Source of the DNA: Candidatus Saccharibacteria bacterium 49-20
GTDB taxonomy: Bacteria > Patescibacteriota > Saccharimonadia > Saccharimonadales > Saccharimonadaceae
Direction of reading: 5' to 3'
Length of the DNA stretch: 64,000 nucleotides
Assembly: GCA_001897295.1 (NCBI GenBank)
Contig: MKSN01000001.1
Coordinates: forward strand, 62,001 to 126,000
Part shown: piece after piece, positions 34,615-43,745 of the stretch
Layout of the letters: every line of letters begins with the position of its first letter
How positions within the stretch are numbered: the stretch's first letter is position 1
The notes under the pieces: model-generated
The model's input: the letters and a program-made list of their open reading frames with translations, nothing else
Told to the model about the DNA's origin: nothing
Database searches by the model: none
Program-made: the position numbers and the translations under genes

Positions 34615-34770
34615 GTAAAGGTGGTTTATCGCCTGCGAGGACGCCTTTGCAGACCTCCCGGTTCTGTCACCTGTTTGTTTATGACAGAGCCAAACCTCTC
34701 ACCCTGGAGCCTCCACCACACTGTCGTAGGCTCCAAAGGCCGCTCCATGCCCACCCCGGAGTGGCCTTTT
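34615..34770 (+). ncRNA. candidate structured small RNA of about 155 nt
   Basis: A TATAGT box at 34603-34608 places transcription start at 34615, exactly the first base of a hairpin (34615-34621 with 34644-34650). A 10-bp stem follows (34660-34669 with 34682-34691, one G-T pair), then a perfect 7-bp stem (34706-34712 with 34728-34734), then a terminator (34735-34746 with 34758-34769, T-run). The segment is more GC-rich than its surroundings and has no good ORF. It lacks the SRP GGAA loop motif and features of tmRNA or RNase P RNA. Its identity is unknown. Confidence 0.6.
34735..34770 (+). terminator. terminator of the small RNA
   Basis: AAAGGCCGCTCC (34735-34746) pairs with GGAGTGGCCTTT (34758-34769) through 12 positions with one G-T pair. 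A T follows, and the sequence continues AT-rich. Confidence 0.75.
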
Positions 34771-34805
34771 GATTTTACGACCAATACCTTATACTTAAAG
34801 TACTT

Positions 34806-35771
34806 ATGGCGCGACGGGCATCACGCACTGGTTTTACGATTGTTGAGCTCCTTATTGTAGTAGTGGTTATTGCGATTTTGGCGGCCATTACGATTGTTGC
34901 GTATAACGGTATCACGAATCGCGCAAAAAACTCTGCGGCATCCTCGGCGGCAGAGTCAGCTGCGAAAAAAGTGATGACGTTTGCAGTGACAAATTCAGAT
35001 AGTTACCCAGCAACACTTGCTGATTCGGGCGTCACGGATGGCAACGGCACGACGTACCAATATCGAGTCGATAACACTGCGAACCCAAAGACGTTTTGTG
35101 TAACGGCCACCGCAAATAGCGTGAGTTACTTTGTTTCAAGTGCGAACGCAACGCCCACGTCAGGCGCGTGTGCGGGGCATGGGGCGAATGGCATCGCACC
35201 TGTCACCAATTGGTCGATAAATCCGAGTTTCGAGACAAATGCGAGCTCATATGGAAGGGCTGGTTCTTCAACGGCGAGCGCAACTCATGTCCGCTCCACG
35301 ACTCGGAGTCACTCAGGAGGTGCCTCATTGCAGCAAGACATTACAGGGACGGGTCAAACCGGACTTCAAGCGCAAGTGCCTAGTTCTCAATTGAGAATTA
35401 ATGAAGGTGAGTCCGCGGCCTGGTCATTCTGGATGTATTCTACAAAAGCCGGTACGATAACTCCTTATTGCGACGGTGCATTAGTAGCCAGTGGATATGC
35501 CGGACTCTCTGGGGCTCCGACGGTATCAGTCGCGGCGAACACGTGGGTTAAAGTTGTCGGTTATGGCACAAGACCTGTTGGGAGCGGAGATATGTTCATT
35601 ACACAATGCGGAGGGTACAATTTGAACGTGGTGAGCACAGACCAAGTCTGGTACGATGAATTTATTATCACGAAGGGTTCAACACAGCAAAATTATGCCG
35701 ATGGCAACTCTTCGAACTGGATATGGAACGGAACAGTAAATAACTCTACTTCAACTGGACCACAAGTTTAG
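34806..35771 (+). CDS. type IV prepilin with C-terminal jelly-roll-like domain
   Basis: This 321-residue prepilin has a leader with cleavage glycine G9, mature FTIVE and a hydrophobic helix to about 32. The first 130 residues resemble the pilin at 1434 closely (shared ITIV-x-Y-x-GITNRA). After about residue 135 an added domain begins with NWSINPSFETN, continues through SWSFWMY-like AAWSFWMYS and ends with VWYDEFIITKG, the layout of carbohydrate-binding jelly rolls (CBM4/9-like). A TATACT box sits ten bases before the ATG. A glycan-binding pilus subunit is the likely role. Confidence 0.85.
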   Translation: MARRASRTGFTIVELLIVVVVIAILAAITIVAYNGITNRAKNSAASSAAESAAKKVMTFAVTNSDSYPATLADSGVTDGNGTTYQYRVDNTANPKTFCVTATANSVSYFVSSANATPTSGACAGHGANGIAPVTNWSINPSFETNASSYGRAGSSTASATHVRSTTRSHSGGASLQQDITGTGQTGLQAQVPSSQLRINEGESAAWSFWMYSTKAGTITPYCDGALVASGYAGLSGAPTVSVAANTWVKVVGYGTRPVGSGDMFITQCGGYNLNVVSTDQVWYDEFIITKGSTQQNYADGNSSNWIWNGTVNNSTSTGPQV

Positions 35772-35801
35772 TCGACGGTAGAATAGTACCGCTCAATCTG
35801 G

Positions 35802-35807
35802 TATAAT
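35802..35807 (+). promoter_or_regulatory. -10 box of alaS, leaderless
   Basis: TATAAT ends eight bases before the ATG at 35816. Confidence 0.65.
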
Positions 35808-35815
35808 TACCCCTA

Positions 35816-37699
35816 ATGAACGCTCAAGAAATCCGAAACTCATACCTCGAGTTCTTTAAAGAACGTGGTCACGCAATTGTAAAGCGCGCACCGCTGGTTC
35901 TTAAGGACGACCCATCAACATTATTCACGGGATCTGGCATGCAGCCGATGATCCCATATCTTCTGGGTGAAGCGCACCCTGAAGGTGTGCGTATTGCCGA
36001 CAGCCAAACTTGTCTTCGCGCCCAAGACATCGATGACATTGGCGACAACCGCCACACTACTTTCTTCGAGATGCTTGGTAACTGGAGCATGGGTGACTAC
36101 TTTAAAGAGCAACAAGTCGAATGGATGTTTGAATGGCTTTCTGAAGTTGTCGGACTCGACATGAGCCGCCTCTATGTGACGTGTTTTATCGGCGCGCCTG
36201 AATATGGTATTGAAAAAGATACCGTTGCCTCTGACGTGTGGAAGCGACTTTTTGAAGCGCGCGGCCTCTCTGCAGGCGAAGCTGAAATTGGCTCTGAAGA
36301 AGATGGCTATGCACGTGGTATTAAAGATGGTGAGCGTATTTTCTTTTACGATAGTGGCAAGAACTGGTGGAGTCGTAACGGCAAGCCAGAAACTACTCCA
36401 GTAGGTGACCCTTGTGGCCCGGACAGTGAAATGTTCTACGACTTTGGTACGCCACACGACCCAAGCTTTGGTGAATTCTGTCACCCGAACTGTGACTGTG
36501 GGCGCTTTATGGAAATTGGTAACAACGTCTTTATGGCGTACCGTAAGGTTGCTGAGGGCAAGTTTGAGCCACTTGAAAAACCAAACATTGACCATGGTTC
36601 TGGACTCGAGCGCATTGCCGCTGCGGTGATTGATAGCCCAGACGTATTCCGTATTAGCCTGATGTGGCCAATTATTGAAAAGCTTCAAAAACTCAGTAAA
36701 AAGAGCTACGAAGACAACACCGAAAGTATGCGCGTGATTGCCGACCACCTTCGTGCGGCAACCTTCCTTGCAGTTGACGGCTGTGTCCCTGCGAATAAAG
36801 AGCAGGGCTACGTCATGCGTCGCCTGCTTCGTCGTGCGATTCGTTTCGCGTTCGACCTTGGTATCGAGCAGAACTTCTTTGAAGAAATTGTTCCTGTGAT
36901 TGCCGACCTTTACGCCGCTGACTACCCAGAAGTAGCCGAAGGTCGCGACACGATTATCGCAGTACTCGCGAAAGAGGAGAAAGTATTCCGCCAGACGCTC
37001 CGTAAGGGCCTTCAGCAGCTTGGGAAGTTTGCCCAAGACGGCCTTGTAACTGGCAACGAACTCTTTACGCTTTATGACACCTACGGCTTTCCAGTTGAGC
37101 TTTCAACAGAAGAGGCGATTAAGCAAGGTATCACCCTTTCTGATAACTGGCGCGAAGAATTTGATGCGAAGATGGAAGAGCAGCGTAACCGCTCTCGTAC
37201 TGCAGGTAAGGGTGAATTTAAGGGTGGTCTTGGTGGCCAGGAACTTATTCACTTCAAGTACCACACAGCGACACACTTGTTGCAATCTGCACTCCGTGAA
37301 GTCATCGGTCCTGTCTTCCAGCAGCACGGTAGTAACATTACCGAAGAGCGTCTTCGTTTTGACTTTAACTTTGACCGCAAGGTGACTCGTGAAGAACTTG
37401 ATAAGGCTGAAGAGTTAGTGAATGGCTGGATTGCGGAAGACCTTCCAGTAAGCTTTACGATGTACCCAACCCAAGAAGCACTCGACATGGGCGCGATTGG
37501 TCCATTTGGTGAGCGTTACAACGAAGAGGTGAAAGTCTACCAGATGGGTGAAGGCGATCACATCGTGAGCCTTGAAATCTGTGGTGGTCCACACGTTGAT
37601 CACACAGGGCAACTTGGCGAAGACGGTAAGAAGTTTAAGATTACCAAAGAAGAAGCTTCGAGCGCCGGTATTCGACGCATCAAGGCGATCCTTGCCTAG
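35816..37699 (+). CDS. alaS: alanyl-tRNA synthetase, short form
   Basis: AlaRS (627 residues) charges tRNA-Ala. The class II catalytic domain is intact (RAPLVLKDDPSTLF, GSGMQPMIPYLLG, NRHTTFFEMLGNWSMGDYFK, GSGLERIAA). The editing domain has its zinc ligands H483-x3-H487 (HTATH) and C589-x3-H593 (CGGPH). The protein ends there; the C-Ala dimerisation/tRNA-elbow domain of the usual roughly 870-residue enzyme is missing. The stop is clean, so this is a natural short form rather than a broken gene. Confidence 0.95.
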   Translation: MNAQEIRNSYLEFFKERGHAIVKRAPLVLKDDPSTLFTGSGMQPMIPYLLGEAHPEGVRIADSQTCLRAQDIDDIGDNRHTTFFEMLGNWSMGDYFKEQQVEWMFEWLSEVVGLDMSRLYVTCFIGAPEYGIEKDTVASDVWKRLFEARGLSAGEAEIGSEEDGYARGIKDGERIFFYDSGKNWWSRNGKPETTPVGDPCGPDSEMFYDFGTPHDPSFGEFCHPNCDCGRFMEIGNNVFMAYRKVAEGKFEPLEKPNIDHGSGLERIAAAVIDSPDVFRISLMWPIIEKLQKLSKKSYEDNTESMRVIADHLRAATFLAVDGCVPANKEQGYVMRRLLRRAIRFAFDLGIEQNFFEEIVPVIADLYAADYPEVAEGRDTIIAVLAKEEKVFRQTLRKGLQQLGKFAQDGLVTGNELFTLYDTYGFPVELSTEEAIKQGITLSDNWREEFDAKMEEQRNRSRTAGKGEFKGGLGGQELIHFKYHTATHLLQSALREVIGPVFQQHGSNITEERLRFDFNFDRKVTREELDKAEELVNGWIAEDLPVSFTMYPTQEALDMGAIGPFGERYNEEVKVYQMGEGDHIVSLEICGGPHVDHTGQLGEDGKKFKITKEEASSAGIRRIKAILA

Positions 37700-37702
37700 T
37701 AA

Positions 37703-38803
37703 TTAAGAGTCGTTTTCTTGCTCGTCGAGGAAACGAGACCACTCATCGTTAAATGCATCATGGCGTGCAGTGCGCTCGATGCGCGCTTCCTCGTTATCGT
37801 TTTCGATTTTTGCACCAATAAGCTCTTCGTCAATGCTGTTGCTCGAGACGAATACGTCAGCCTGAGGTACGAGCTCTTCGTCAATAAGCGCTGCAGTCGG
37901 TAGGCTTGCAACTTCTTCCTTGAAAAGTTGACGCACGTGGCGAATCTCGCCAAGACTTAGCGGGAATGAATGAATAGTATCAATCTCGCCAAATTGGCCG
38001 ACTTTCTGAACGGCGTGGCGAGGGTAGTCGAGTTCGACACCTTTATTAAGTGTGCCGCGAATATTGATCGGGTCACCATTTGAGTCCTGACAGGTAAATT
38101 GGAAGTAACTAGGGTGGCCGTTTTCCTGAGAATAGACGAGTGCCGCGCTGTCGTCAGCCGCAAATCGATACTCGCTAAATAATTGTTCGTCTTGCGAGTT
38201 GATGCTCGAGGATTCCATAAGGGATTGATAGATTTCAGGGGCAAAAGGATTAGTAGCTGCAAGTTGTTGCGTTACCGCATCGCTTGCCTCAATTGGAAGG
38301 TCGGGCTGCGCGATTTCAAGCAAGAGGCGTACGAAGTCGGCATTTTGAATGCCAGGGATGTTGTGAATTCGGTCTTCGAAAATATCCGACGGCTCGCTGT
38401 TATGTGCCGGCTTTTCATCCATGCCTAAAAGCGCTGCTGAATAGAGGTCTGTAGGCGTAATGTCGAGTACCGTATCAATACGTTCTTCGGTAAGGGTGCT
38501 TCGGCTGATGCGATACGATTTTTCTGCACCAAATAGTTCAACAACGATGCTTGATTCTTCTGGACTGCGATCGTAGGCAATTGTTGCTGAGTTTACTTCT
38601 CCAATAGCCTCGAAAATACTTTCAGGGGTTTTAATTGGATCTTCGATGCGCTCAAGGTTGAAGGTGCGACTTTCAGAGGCCGGGGGGATGACGGTACCAA
38701 GTTTTTCAATAAGACTTGAGGCATCAATAATAAGCTTCCCGTACTCCTTGAGGAATTCGGTAGAGGACGCGTGCTCACCTGAGTTGTGTGCAGGAAGTGA
38801 CAT
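37703..38803 (-). CDS. unknown acidic cytosolic protein
   Basis: This 366-residue, strongly acidic protein has no signal peptide or TM segment. The N-terminus is helical and serine/glutamate-rich. The middle has alternating strands (SIVVELFGAEKSYRISR, SYFQFTCQDSNGDPINIRGTL), and the C-terminus is acidic (ENDNEEARIERTARH). I recognise no family. The chosen ATG lies nine bases after a minus-strand TATAAT (38818-38813); longer starts would lie inside the promoter. It converges with alaS three bases apart and diverges from ftsA. Confidence 0.7.
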   Translation of the reverse strand: MSLPAHNSGEHASSTEFLKEYGKLIIDASSLIEKLGTVIPPASESRTFNLERIEDPIKTPESIFEAIGEVNSATIAYDRSPEESSIVVELFGAEKSYRISRSTLTEERIDTVLDITPTDLYSAALLGMDEKPAHNSEPSDIFEDRIHNIPGIQNADFVRLLLEIAQPDLPIEASDAVTQQLAATNPFAPEIYQSLMESSSINSQDEQLFSEYRFAADDSAALVYSQENGHPSYFQFTCQDSNGDPINIRGTLNKGVELDYPRHAVQKVGQFGEIDTIHSFPLSLGEIRHVRQLFKEEVASLPTAALIDEELVPQADVFVSSNSIDEELIGAKIENDNEEARIERTARHDAFNDEWSRFLDEQENDS

Positions 38804-38886
38804 AATAGTATTATTATACCACAAAAGTGTAAAAAACTCAATAGATTTCGACCATAACCATGATTGGTATATAATGGAGAACAACT

Positions 38887-40149
38887 ATGGTATTAGAAAA
38901 ATTCAAAAAGATACGAAAAGGGAATGACGAAGATTATATTGTCGCCCTGGACATTGGTACGGAGTTTGTGAAGGCCTTAATTGCAAAGCTTGATGGCGAG
39001 GAGCTACAGATTGTAGGTGTAGGGCGCTGCCGCCAAGATGTCAGCGATATGCATTCGGGTGCAATTGCCGATATCGCAGGCGTGGTGCGCAACTGTGAAG
39101 AAGCGCTTGCGCAGGCTGAAGACGAAGCGGGGCTACAGGCAAAGCGCGTGGTTATTGGTATTGCGGGTGAACTCGTCAAGGGTGTAACTGACACCATTCG
39201 CTACCGTCGTCCGCAACCAGATCGTCCGCTCGACGACTCTGAAATGGAATTTATTATCGAGAAGGTTCAAGAACGTGCGCAGGCAAAGGCGCAAAAACAA
39301 ATCGCGCTTGAAACCGGCAATGACGAAGTGGAAGTGAAGCTCGTAAACAGTGCACTTGTGGGTATTCACATTGATGGCTACAAGGTAAGCAACCCAATTG
39401 GTTTCCAGGGTCGCGACGTGGCGGTGCAAATCTACACCGCGTTCGCCCCAATGGTACACATTGGTGCGCTCGAACGCGTTGCCCAGGAGCTTTCACTTGA
39501 GCTCTTGGCTGTTGCGGCCGAACCGTTTGCGGTGAGCCGTAGTGTGCTTGGAAACGATGGCAACAGCAACTTTACTGCAATTCTGGCCGACGTTGGTGGT
39601 GGTACGACTGACATTGCCGTCGTGAATGACGGTGGCGTTGAAGGTACGAAGATGTTTGGTATTGGTGGCCGTAGCTTTACGCAAACCATTGCCAGCGAGA
39701 TGAACCTTACCTACAAAGACGCCGAAAAGCTTAAGGTCAACATTGGCCATGAGCAAATTAAGCCAACCGTGAAAAAAGAGGTCAACGAAGCGCTCGATAA
39801 GACCCTTGAAGTCTGGATTGCGGGTGTGGAACTTGCTTTGAGCGAGTTTGATTCTGTCGACCACTTGCCGAACCGCATTCTACTTTGTGGTGGTGGTTCG
39901 AGCCTTGAAAAGCTTGTGCACACCCTCGAAGGAGCTTCGTGGCATAAGGACCTTCCGTTTACCCGAAAGCCAACCGTCCAGCACATTAACCCGAGCGAAG
40001 TGCTTGGTGTCACGGATACGACCGGAAGTGTCAATGACCATACCTTCATTACCGCTATGGGTCTTCTAAGAGTCGGATATGATACACTAGTAGGGAGTGG
40101 TGAGGGAGACTCATTAAAGGATAAATTTAATAGACTCCTCAAAATCTAA
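38887..40149 (+). CDS. ftsA: cell division protein FtsA
   Basis: This 420-residue actin-like ATPase has the N-terminal IVALDIGTEFVKALI phosphate loop, an SHS2/1C region, the second phosphate loop LADVGGGTTDIAVV and the adenosine motif LCGGGSSLEKL. It would tether FtsZ to the membrane; PilM-type proteins share the fold, but the length and 1C domain favour FtsA. A short basic N-terminus and a C-terminal KDKFNRLLKI amphipathic helix (membrane-targeting) are visible. TATAAT lies 11 bases before the ATG. The next gene starts two bases after the stop. Confidence 0.88.
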   Translation: MVLEKFKKIRKGNDEDYIVALDIGTEFVKALIAKLDGEELQIVGVGRCRQDVSDMHSGAIADIAGVVRNCEEALAQAEDEAGLQAKRVVIGIAGELVKGVTDTIRYRRPQPDRPLDDSEMEFIIEKVQERAQAKAQKQIALETGNDEVEVKLVNSALVGIHIDGYKVSNPIGFQGRDVAVQIYTAFAPMVHIGALERVAQELSLELLAVAAEPFAVSRSVLGNDGNSNFTAILADVGGGTTDIAVVNDGGVEGTKMFGIGGRSFTQTIASEMNLTYKDAEKLKVNIGHEQIKPTVKKEVNEALDKTLEVWIAGVELALSEFDSVDHLPNRILLCGGGSSLEKLVHTLEGASWHKDLPFTRKPTVQHINPSEVLGVTDTTGSVNDHTFITAMGLLRVGYDTLVGSGEGDSLKDKFNRLLKI

Positions 40150-40151
40150 GC

Positions 40152-41822
40152 ATGAATAAAGACGTTATCTACATCGATGTCGACGACGACGTTACCGCCA
40201 TTATCGGCAAAATAAAAAAAGCCAAGGAAAAAATCGTCGCCCTTGTCCCACCAAAGCGTGCGGGCGCACTTCAGAGCGCAGTGAACCTGCGTCTTCTCGA
40301 GCGTATGGCGAAGACTGACAAGAAGCAGCTCGTTCTTATTACCAACAACGCCGCGCTTGTGGGGCTTGCGGCAAATGCGCAAATTCCAGTTGCCAAGAAT
40401 CTTCAAAGCAAGCCCGAGCTCGCAGAAATTCCTGCCATTGTAGTTGATGATGGTGATGACATCATTGACGGGTCTGAGCTTCCCGTAGGCGACCACGCCG
40501 ATAGTGTTAAGGGCAAAGCAGGCAAGGCTGCTGCTGGCGCCGCTGCGGTAAAGGCGACTCGTAATGAGACGATTGATGCTTCGGATATCGATCTTGATGA
40601 TGATAAATTCGCGACCGCTGCGGTTGCGGCAAAAACCGTGCCAAAGCAAACTAAGAACCGTCCGAAAATTCCAAACTTCGATACATTCCGAAAGAAATTA
40701 TTCTTTGGTATTGCCGGTGGTGTTGCGCTCGTAGCGCTGCTTATCTGGATGTTTGTGTTTGCACCGGCAGCAACGGTGGTTATTACCGCAAGTACTACGC
40801 CTCAACCTGTGAGCGCCTCTGTGAAACTCGGCGGAAGCGCGGCAACTGATTACAAAGCCGGTGTACTTACTTCTGTATCACAACAAGAGCAAGTGGATGA
40901 AACGGTGCAATTTGAGGCGACTGGTCAAAAAGATGTGGGTGAAAAGGCTAGCGGTACGATGAAACTCACGCGCACCTCAGTATCAAGTACACCTTTGACC
41001 GTACCTGCGGGTACAAGTTTCAGTGCCAGTGGCGTAACTTTTGTCAGTACTGAATCTGCAACACTTGCAGGTACGACAATTGGACCTGGCGGTATCGTGC
41101 AGGCAACGGCAACTGTCAATGTTGTGGCAACAAATTCTGGCGCTCAGTACAACATTGGTGCCCAGTCATATCAGTCGTCAGCGAGTGGATTTAGTGCTTC
41201 GGGAAGCGCGATGTCTGGTGGTACTTCAAAGATTGCGAAGGTTATTTCTGAGGATGACGTAGAGCGCGCCATGGGGCAAATCGTCGGCAAGTCTACTGAT
41301 GAGCAAGAAGATGCATTAAAGAAGAAATTTACGAATGGTGAAATCTTTGTCGACGGAAGCTTTACAGTGGAGCGCGGCGACCCTGCTGCGACCCCTGTTG
41401 TAGGCGCCGAGGCGGCAGATGGCAAGGCGACATTGACAGTTCCGACCACCTACTCAATTCAGGCAGTGCAAAAAGCAGAACTCGACACATATCTAAAGGC
41501 TTCATTGAACGCAAAGATCGATCAGGACACCCAGAAGGTGTACGACACTGGTGTGGGTGACGCAACGCTGAGTGATTTCCAGAAAGCCGATGACGGCGCT
41601 ATGGTTGCAACCTTGAATGCAACAGGTAATGTTGGTCCAAAGATCAACGAAGACCAAATTAAAGAGCAGGTAAAGGGTAAGAAGTACGGCGAAGTTCAGC
41701 AAAGCCTTGAAGCTCAGGATGGTATTAAAGAAGTCGACGTACAGTTCTCATTCTTCTGGGTCAGAACCGTTCCGAACAATACCGACAAGATAACCGTTGA
41801 ATTTAAAGTAGCCGATGAGTAG
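40152..41822 (+). CDS. single-TM protein with large extracytoplasmic beta-rich domain
   Basis: This 556-residue protein has an N-terminal cytoplasmic domain (1-105: DVIYIDVDDDVTAIIGKI, IVALVPPKRAGALQSAVNLRLL), a charged linker, a TM helix at about 183-203 and a roughly 350-residue outer part rich in Thr/Ser and beta strands (TPLTVPAGTSFSASGVTFVST recalls phage baseplate J-type sequence). I know no assigned function. The position between ftsA and ruvX-mltG suggests a division or envelope role. The gene overlaps ruvX by eight bases. Confidence 0.75.
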   Translation: MNKDVIYIDVDDDVTAIIGKIKKAKEKIVALVPPKRAGALQSAVNLRLLERMAKTDKKQLVLITNNAALVGLAANAQIPVAKNLQSKPELAEIPAIVVDDGDDIIDGSELPVGDHADSVKGKAGKAAAGAAAVKATRNETIDASDIDLDDDKFATAAVAAKTVPKQTKNRPKIPNFDTFRKKLFFGIAGGVALVALLIWMFVFAPAATVVITASTTPQPVSASVKLGGSAATDYKAGVLTSVSQQEQVDETVQFEATGQKDVGEKASGTMKLTRTSVSSTPLTVPAGTSFSASGVTFVSTESATLAGTTIGPGGIVQATATVNVVATNSGAQYNIGAQSYQSSASGFSASGSAMSGGTSKIAKVISEDDVERAMGQIVGKSTDEQEDALKKKFTNGEIFVDGSFTVERGDPAATPVVGAEAADGKATLTVPTTYSIQAVQKAELDTYLKASLNAKIDQDTQKVYDTGVGDATLSDFQKADDGAMVATLNATGNVGPKINEDQIKEQVKGKKYGEVQQSLEAQDGIKEVDVQFSFFWVRTVPNNTDKITVEFKVADE

Positions 41823-42222
41823 TAGTGCGCTTGTCGGCCTGGACGTGGGCGAGAAGCGCATTGGCGTGTCTGTTGCAGATACGGGAATTCGGATTGCGGT
41901 CCCATTCTCGACTGTCGAGGTGGACGGAAATGAAGTGCAGGCAATTGCTGAGATCGTGCTCAAAGAGCGGGCCGATACCATTGTCGTCGGGTATCCGCGT
42001 AATCAGCAGGGTGAAGCAACTTCGCAGACTGAATTTGTTGAAGAGTTTACAAAAAAACTTGAATATCTCGATAGGAAGATTGTATTTCAAGACGAGTCGC
42101 TCACGAGTGTCATGGCGGAGCAGCGCCTAAAGTCGTATGGCCGGCCGTATGCAAAAGGAGATATCGACGCGCAGGCGGCAACAATCATCCTTCAAGATTA
42201 TCTGGAGCTGAATCATGGATGA
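41815..42222 (+). CDS. ruvX: RuvX/YqgF RNase H-fold nuclease
   Basis: This 135-residue protein has the YqgF signature: ALVGLDVGEKRIGVSVAD, VVGYPRNQQGE, FQDESLTSVMAEQRL and the final DAQAATIILQDYL with the acidic active-site residues. Family members take part in 16S/23S rRNA processing or Holliday junction resolution. It overlaps its upstream and downstream neighbours by eight bases each, so this is a tightly packed operon with mltG. Confidence 0.93.
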   Translation: MSSSALVGLDVGEKRIGVSVADTGIRIAVPFSTVEVDGNEVQAIAEIVLKERADTIVVGYPRNQQGEATSQTEFVEEFTKKLEYLDRKIVFQDESLTSVMAEQRLKSYGRPYAKGDIDAQAATIILQDYLELNHG

Positions 42223-43432
42223 GTTTCGCCGTCGACCGCTCAATCGGATTGCTCGACCGCAGGGCGCGACACCATCTGGGGTACCTCAGCCTCAGGCGCC
42301 GCGGCCAGTAGCGTCGGCAAAGCCGTCGACTCCGGTATTGTCTGATAGTGCGGCACCGCAGCCAATTACACCGCAGACCTCTGCGTCAACACCACCACCA
42401 AAGAAGAAGTCTTGGAAAAAGATTACACTATGGTCACTCGCGGGACTTGTCCTCGCATTCCTCATAACTGCTGGCGGTATTTTGCTTTGGTACAACGCCC
42501 AGCTTGCGCCAGTTGATGCGAGTAACACCGATAAGAAGGTTGTAGTGATCGAATCCGGCAGCACGCCGACTCAGATTGCGCAGACACTGAAGGACGAGGA
42601 GCTTATTAAGAATACGACAGTCTTCCTTTGGTATACACGCCTCAACGGGGTGCAGAACAACCTACAGGCGGGTACCTACAGGCTTTCGCCATCAGAGTCG
42701 ACGCCGCAAATTGCCGAGCACCTTTCAAGTGGTAAGGTGGATACGTTTAATATTACGTTCTTACCCGGTGCGACATTGGCTGACAACCGCAAAGTGTTAA
42801 TTGCTGCGGGGTATGGTGATGCCGAGGTTGATGCGGCGCTTTCCAAGTCGTACGACTCACCACTTTTTGAGGGAAAGCCCGCCAGTGCAGATTTAGAGGG
42901 GTACATTTACGGAGAGACTTATAGCTTTGGTACCGATACGAGTGTTGAGGCGATTCTCGAGCATGTATTTGAAGAATTTTATTCAGTAATTGAAGAGAAT
43001 GGACTTGTTGCAAAATACCAGGCGCAGGGATTGTCACTTTATGAAGGCATCACACTGGCATCTATTATCCAGCGTGAGGCGAGTCAAAAGGGCGATGACA
43101 TGCCACAGATCGCGCAGGTGTTTTATAGTCGACTTGAGCTTGGTATGCCGCTTGGGTCTGATGTGACATATCAATATATTGCCGATAAGACAGGGGTGGC
43201 GCGCGATCCAGGTCTTGATTCACCATATAATACACGCCGCTACGCTGGGTTGCCCCCTGGGCCAATCGCAACGCCAGGTGAAAAGGCATTACTCGCAGTT
43301 GCAGCACCCGCACAGGGCAACTACCTCTACTTCTTAAGTGGTGACGATAATGTGACCTACTTTGGCCGCACACTTGATGAGCACGAGGCAAACATCGTGA
43401 GCCACTGCCAAGAGAAGTGTAAAATCATCTAG
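42215..43432 (+). CDS. mltG: endolytic murein transglycosylase
   Basis: MltG/YceG (405 residues) cuts nascent glycan strands to end their growth. There is a proline-rich cytoplasmic N-terminus (1-65), a TM helix (about 69-92), a LysM-like part and the catalytic domain with E288 in IIQREA, followed by SDVTYQYI, YNTRRYAGLPPGPI and ALLAVAAP. It shares the usual ruvX(yqgF)-mltG order. No terminator is obvious directly after it, but a new promoter lies about 30 bases downstream. Confidence 0.95.
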   Translation: MDEFRRRPLNRIARPQGATPSGVPQPQAPRPVASAKPSTPVLSDSAAPQPITPQTSASTPPPKKKSWKKITLWSLAGLVLAFLITAGGILLWYNAQLAPVDASNTDKKVVVIESGSTPTQIAQTLKDEELIKNTTVFLWYTRLNGVQNNLQAGTYRLSPSESTPQIAEHLSSGKVDTFNITFLPGATLADNRKVLIAAGYGDAEVDAALSKSYDSPLFEGKPASADLEGYIYGETYSFGTDTSVEAILEHVFEEFYSVIEENGLVAKYQAQGLSLYEGITLASIIQREASQKGDDMPQIAQVFYSRLELGMPLGSDVTYQYIADKTGVARDPGLDSPYNTRRYAGLPPGPIATPGEKALLAVAAPAQGNYLYFLSGDDNVTYFGRTLDEHEANIVSHCQEKCKII

Positions 43433-43464
43433 CCCTTGACAAATTACTATAGCTATAAAATAAA

Positions 43465-43493
43465 TTGACTAAAAAAGCCATAGTTGTTACAAT
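43465..43493 (+). promoter_or_regulatory. promoter and long leader of the LysM-CHAP gene
   Basis: TTGACT (43465-43470), a 17-base spacer and TACAAT (43488-43493) form a good promoter; another TTGACA lies at 43437-43442. The transcript would start near 43500, leaving roughly 180-245 bases of leader depending on the start codon. I looked for the known c-di-AMP riboswitch sequence and did not find it. Confidence 0.65.
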
Positions 43494-43745
43494 AATATAA
43501 GCACATCTTACATGTCTATCTACTAGTGATACTCAAGACCGAAATTATTGAAACGGCCAGTAGCACCTGCGAGTGGGGAATAGAGATTAAGATGCGCCTA
43601 TCTGAAAAGTCGCACGGATACCAGAAAACTATAATATCAATAACACTGGTCGACATGTATCCTTTTCCTTGTGTAAACGCACTTGGAAGTAAGTCTGATT
43701 ACGGTAGACGCCCTCGTTGGAAACTCGAGCGGCAGGAGAACGATA

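Noticed and set aside
35921-37036. 371-codon minus-strand open frame
   Set aside because: It lies antisense to alaS and has no recognisable feature.
43500-43740. c-di-AMP (ydaO) riboswitch before a wall hydrolase
   Set aside because: The biology would fit, but the conserved core sequences of that riboswitch could not be found.
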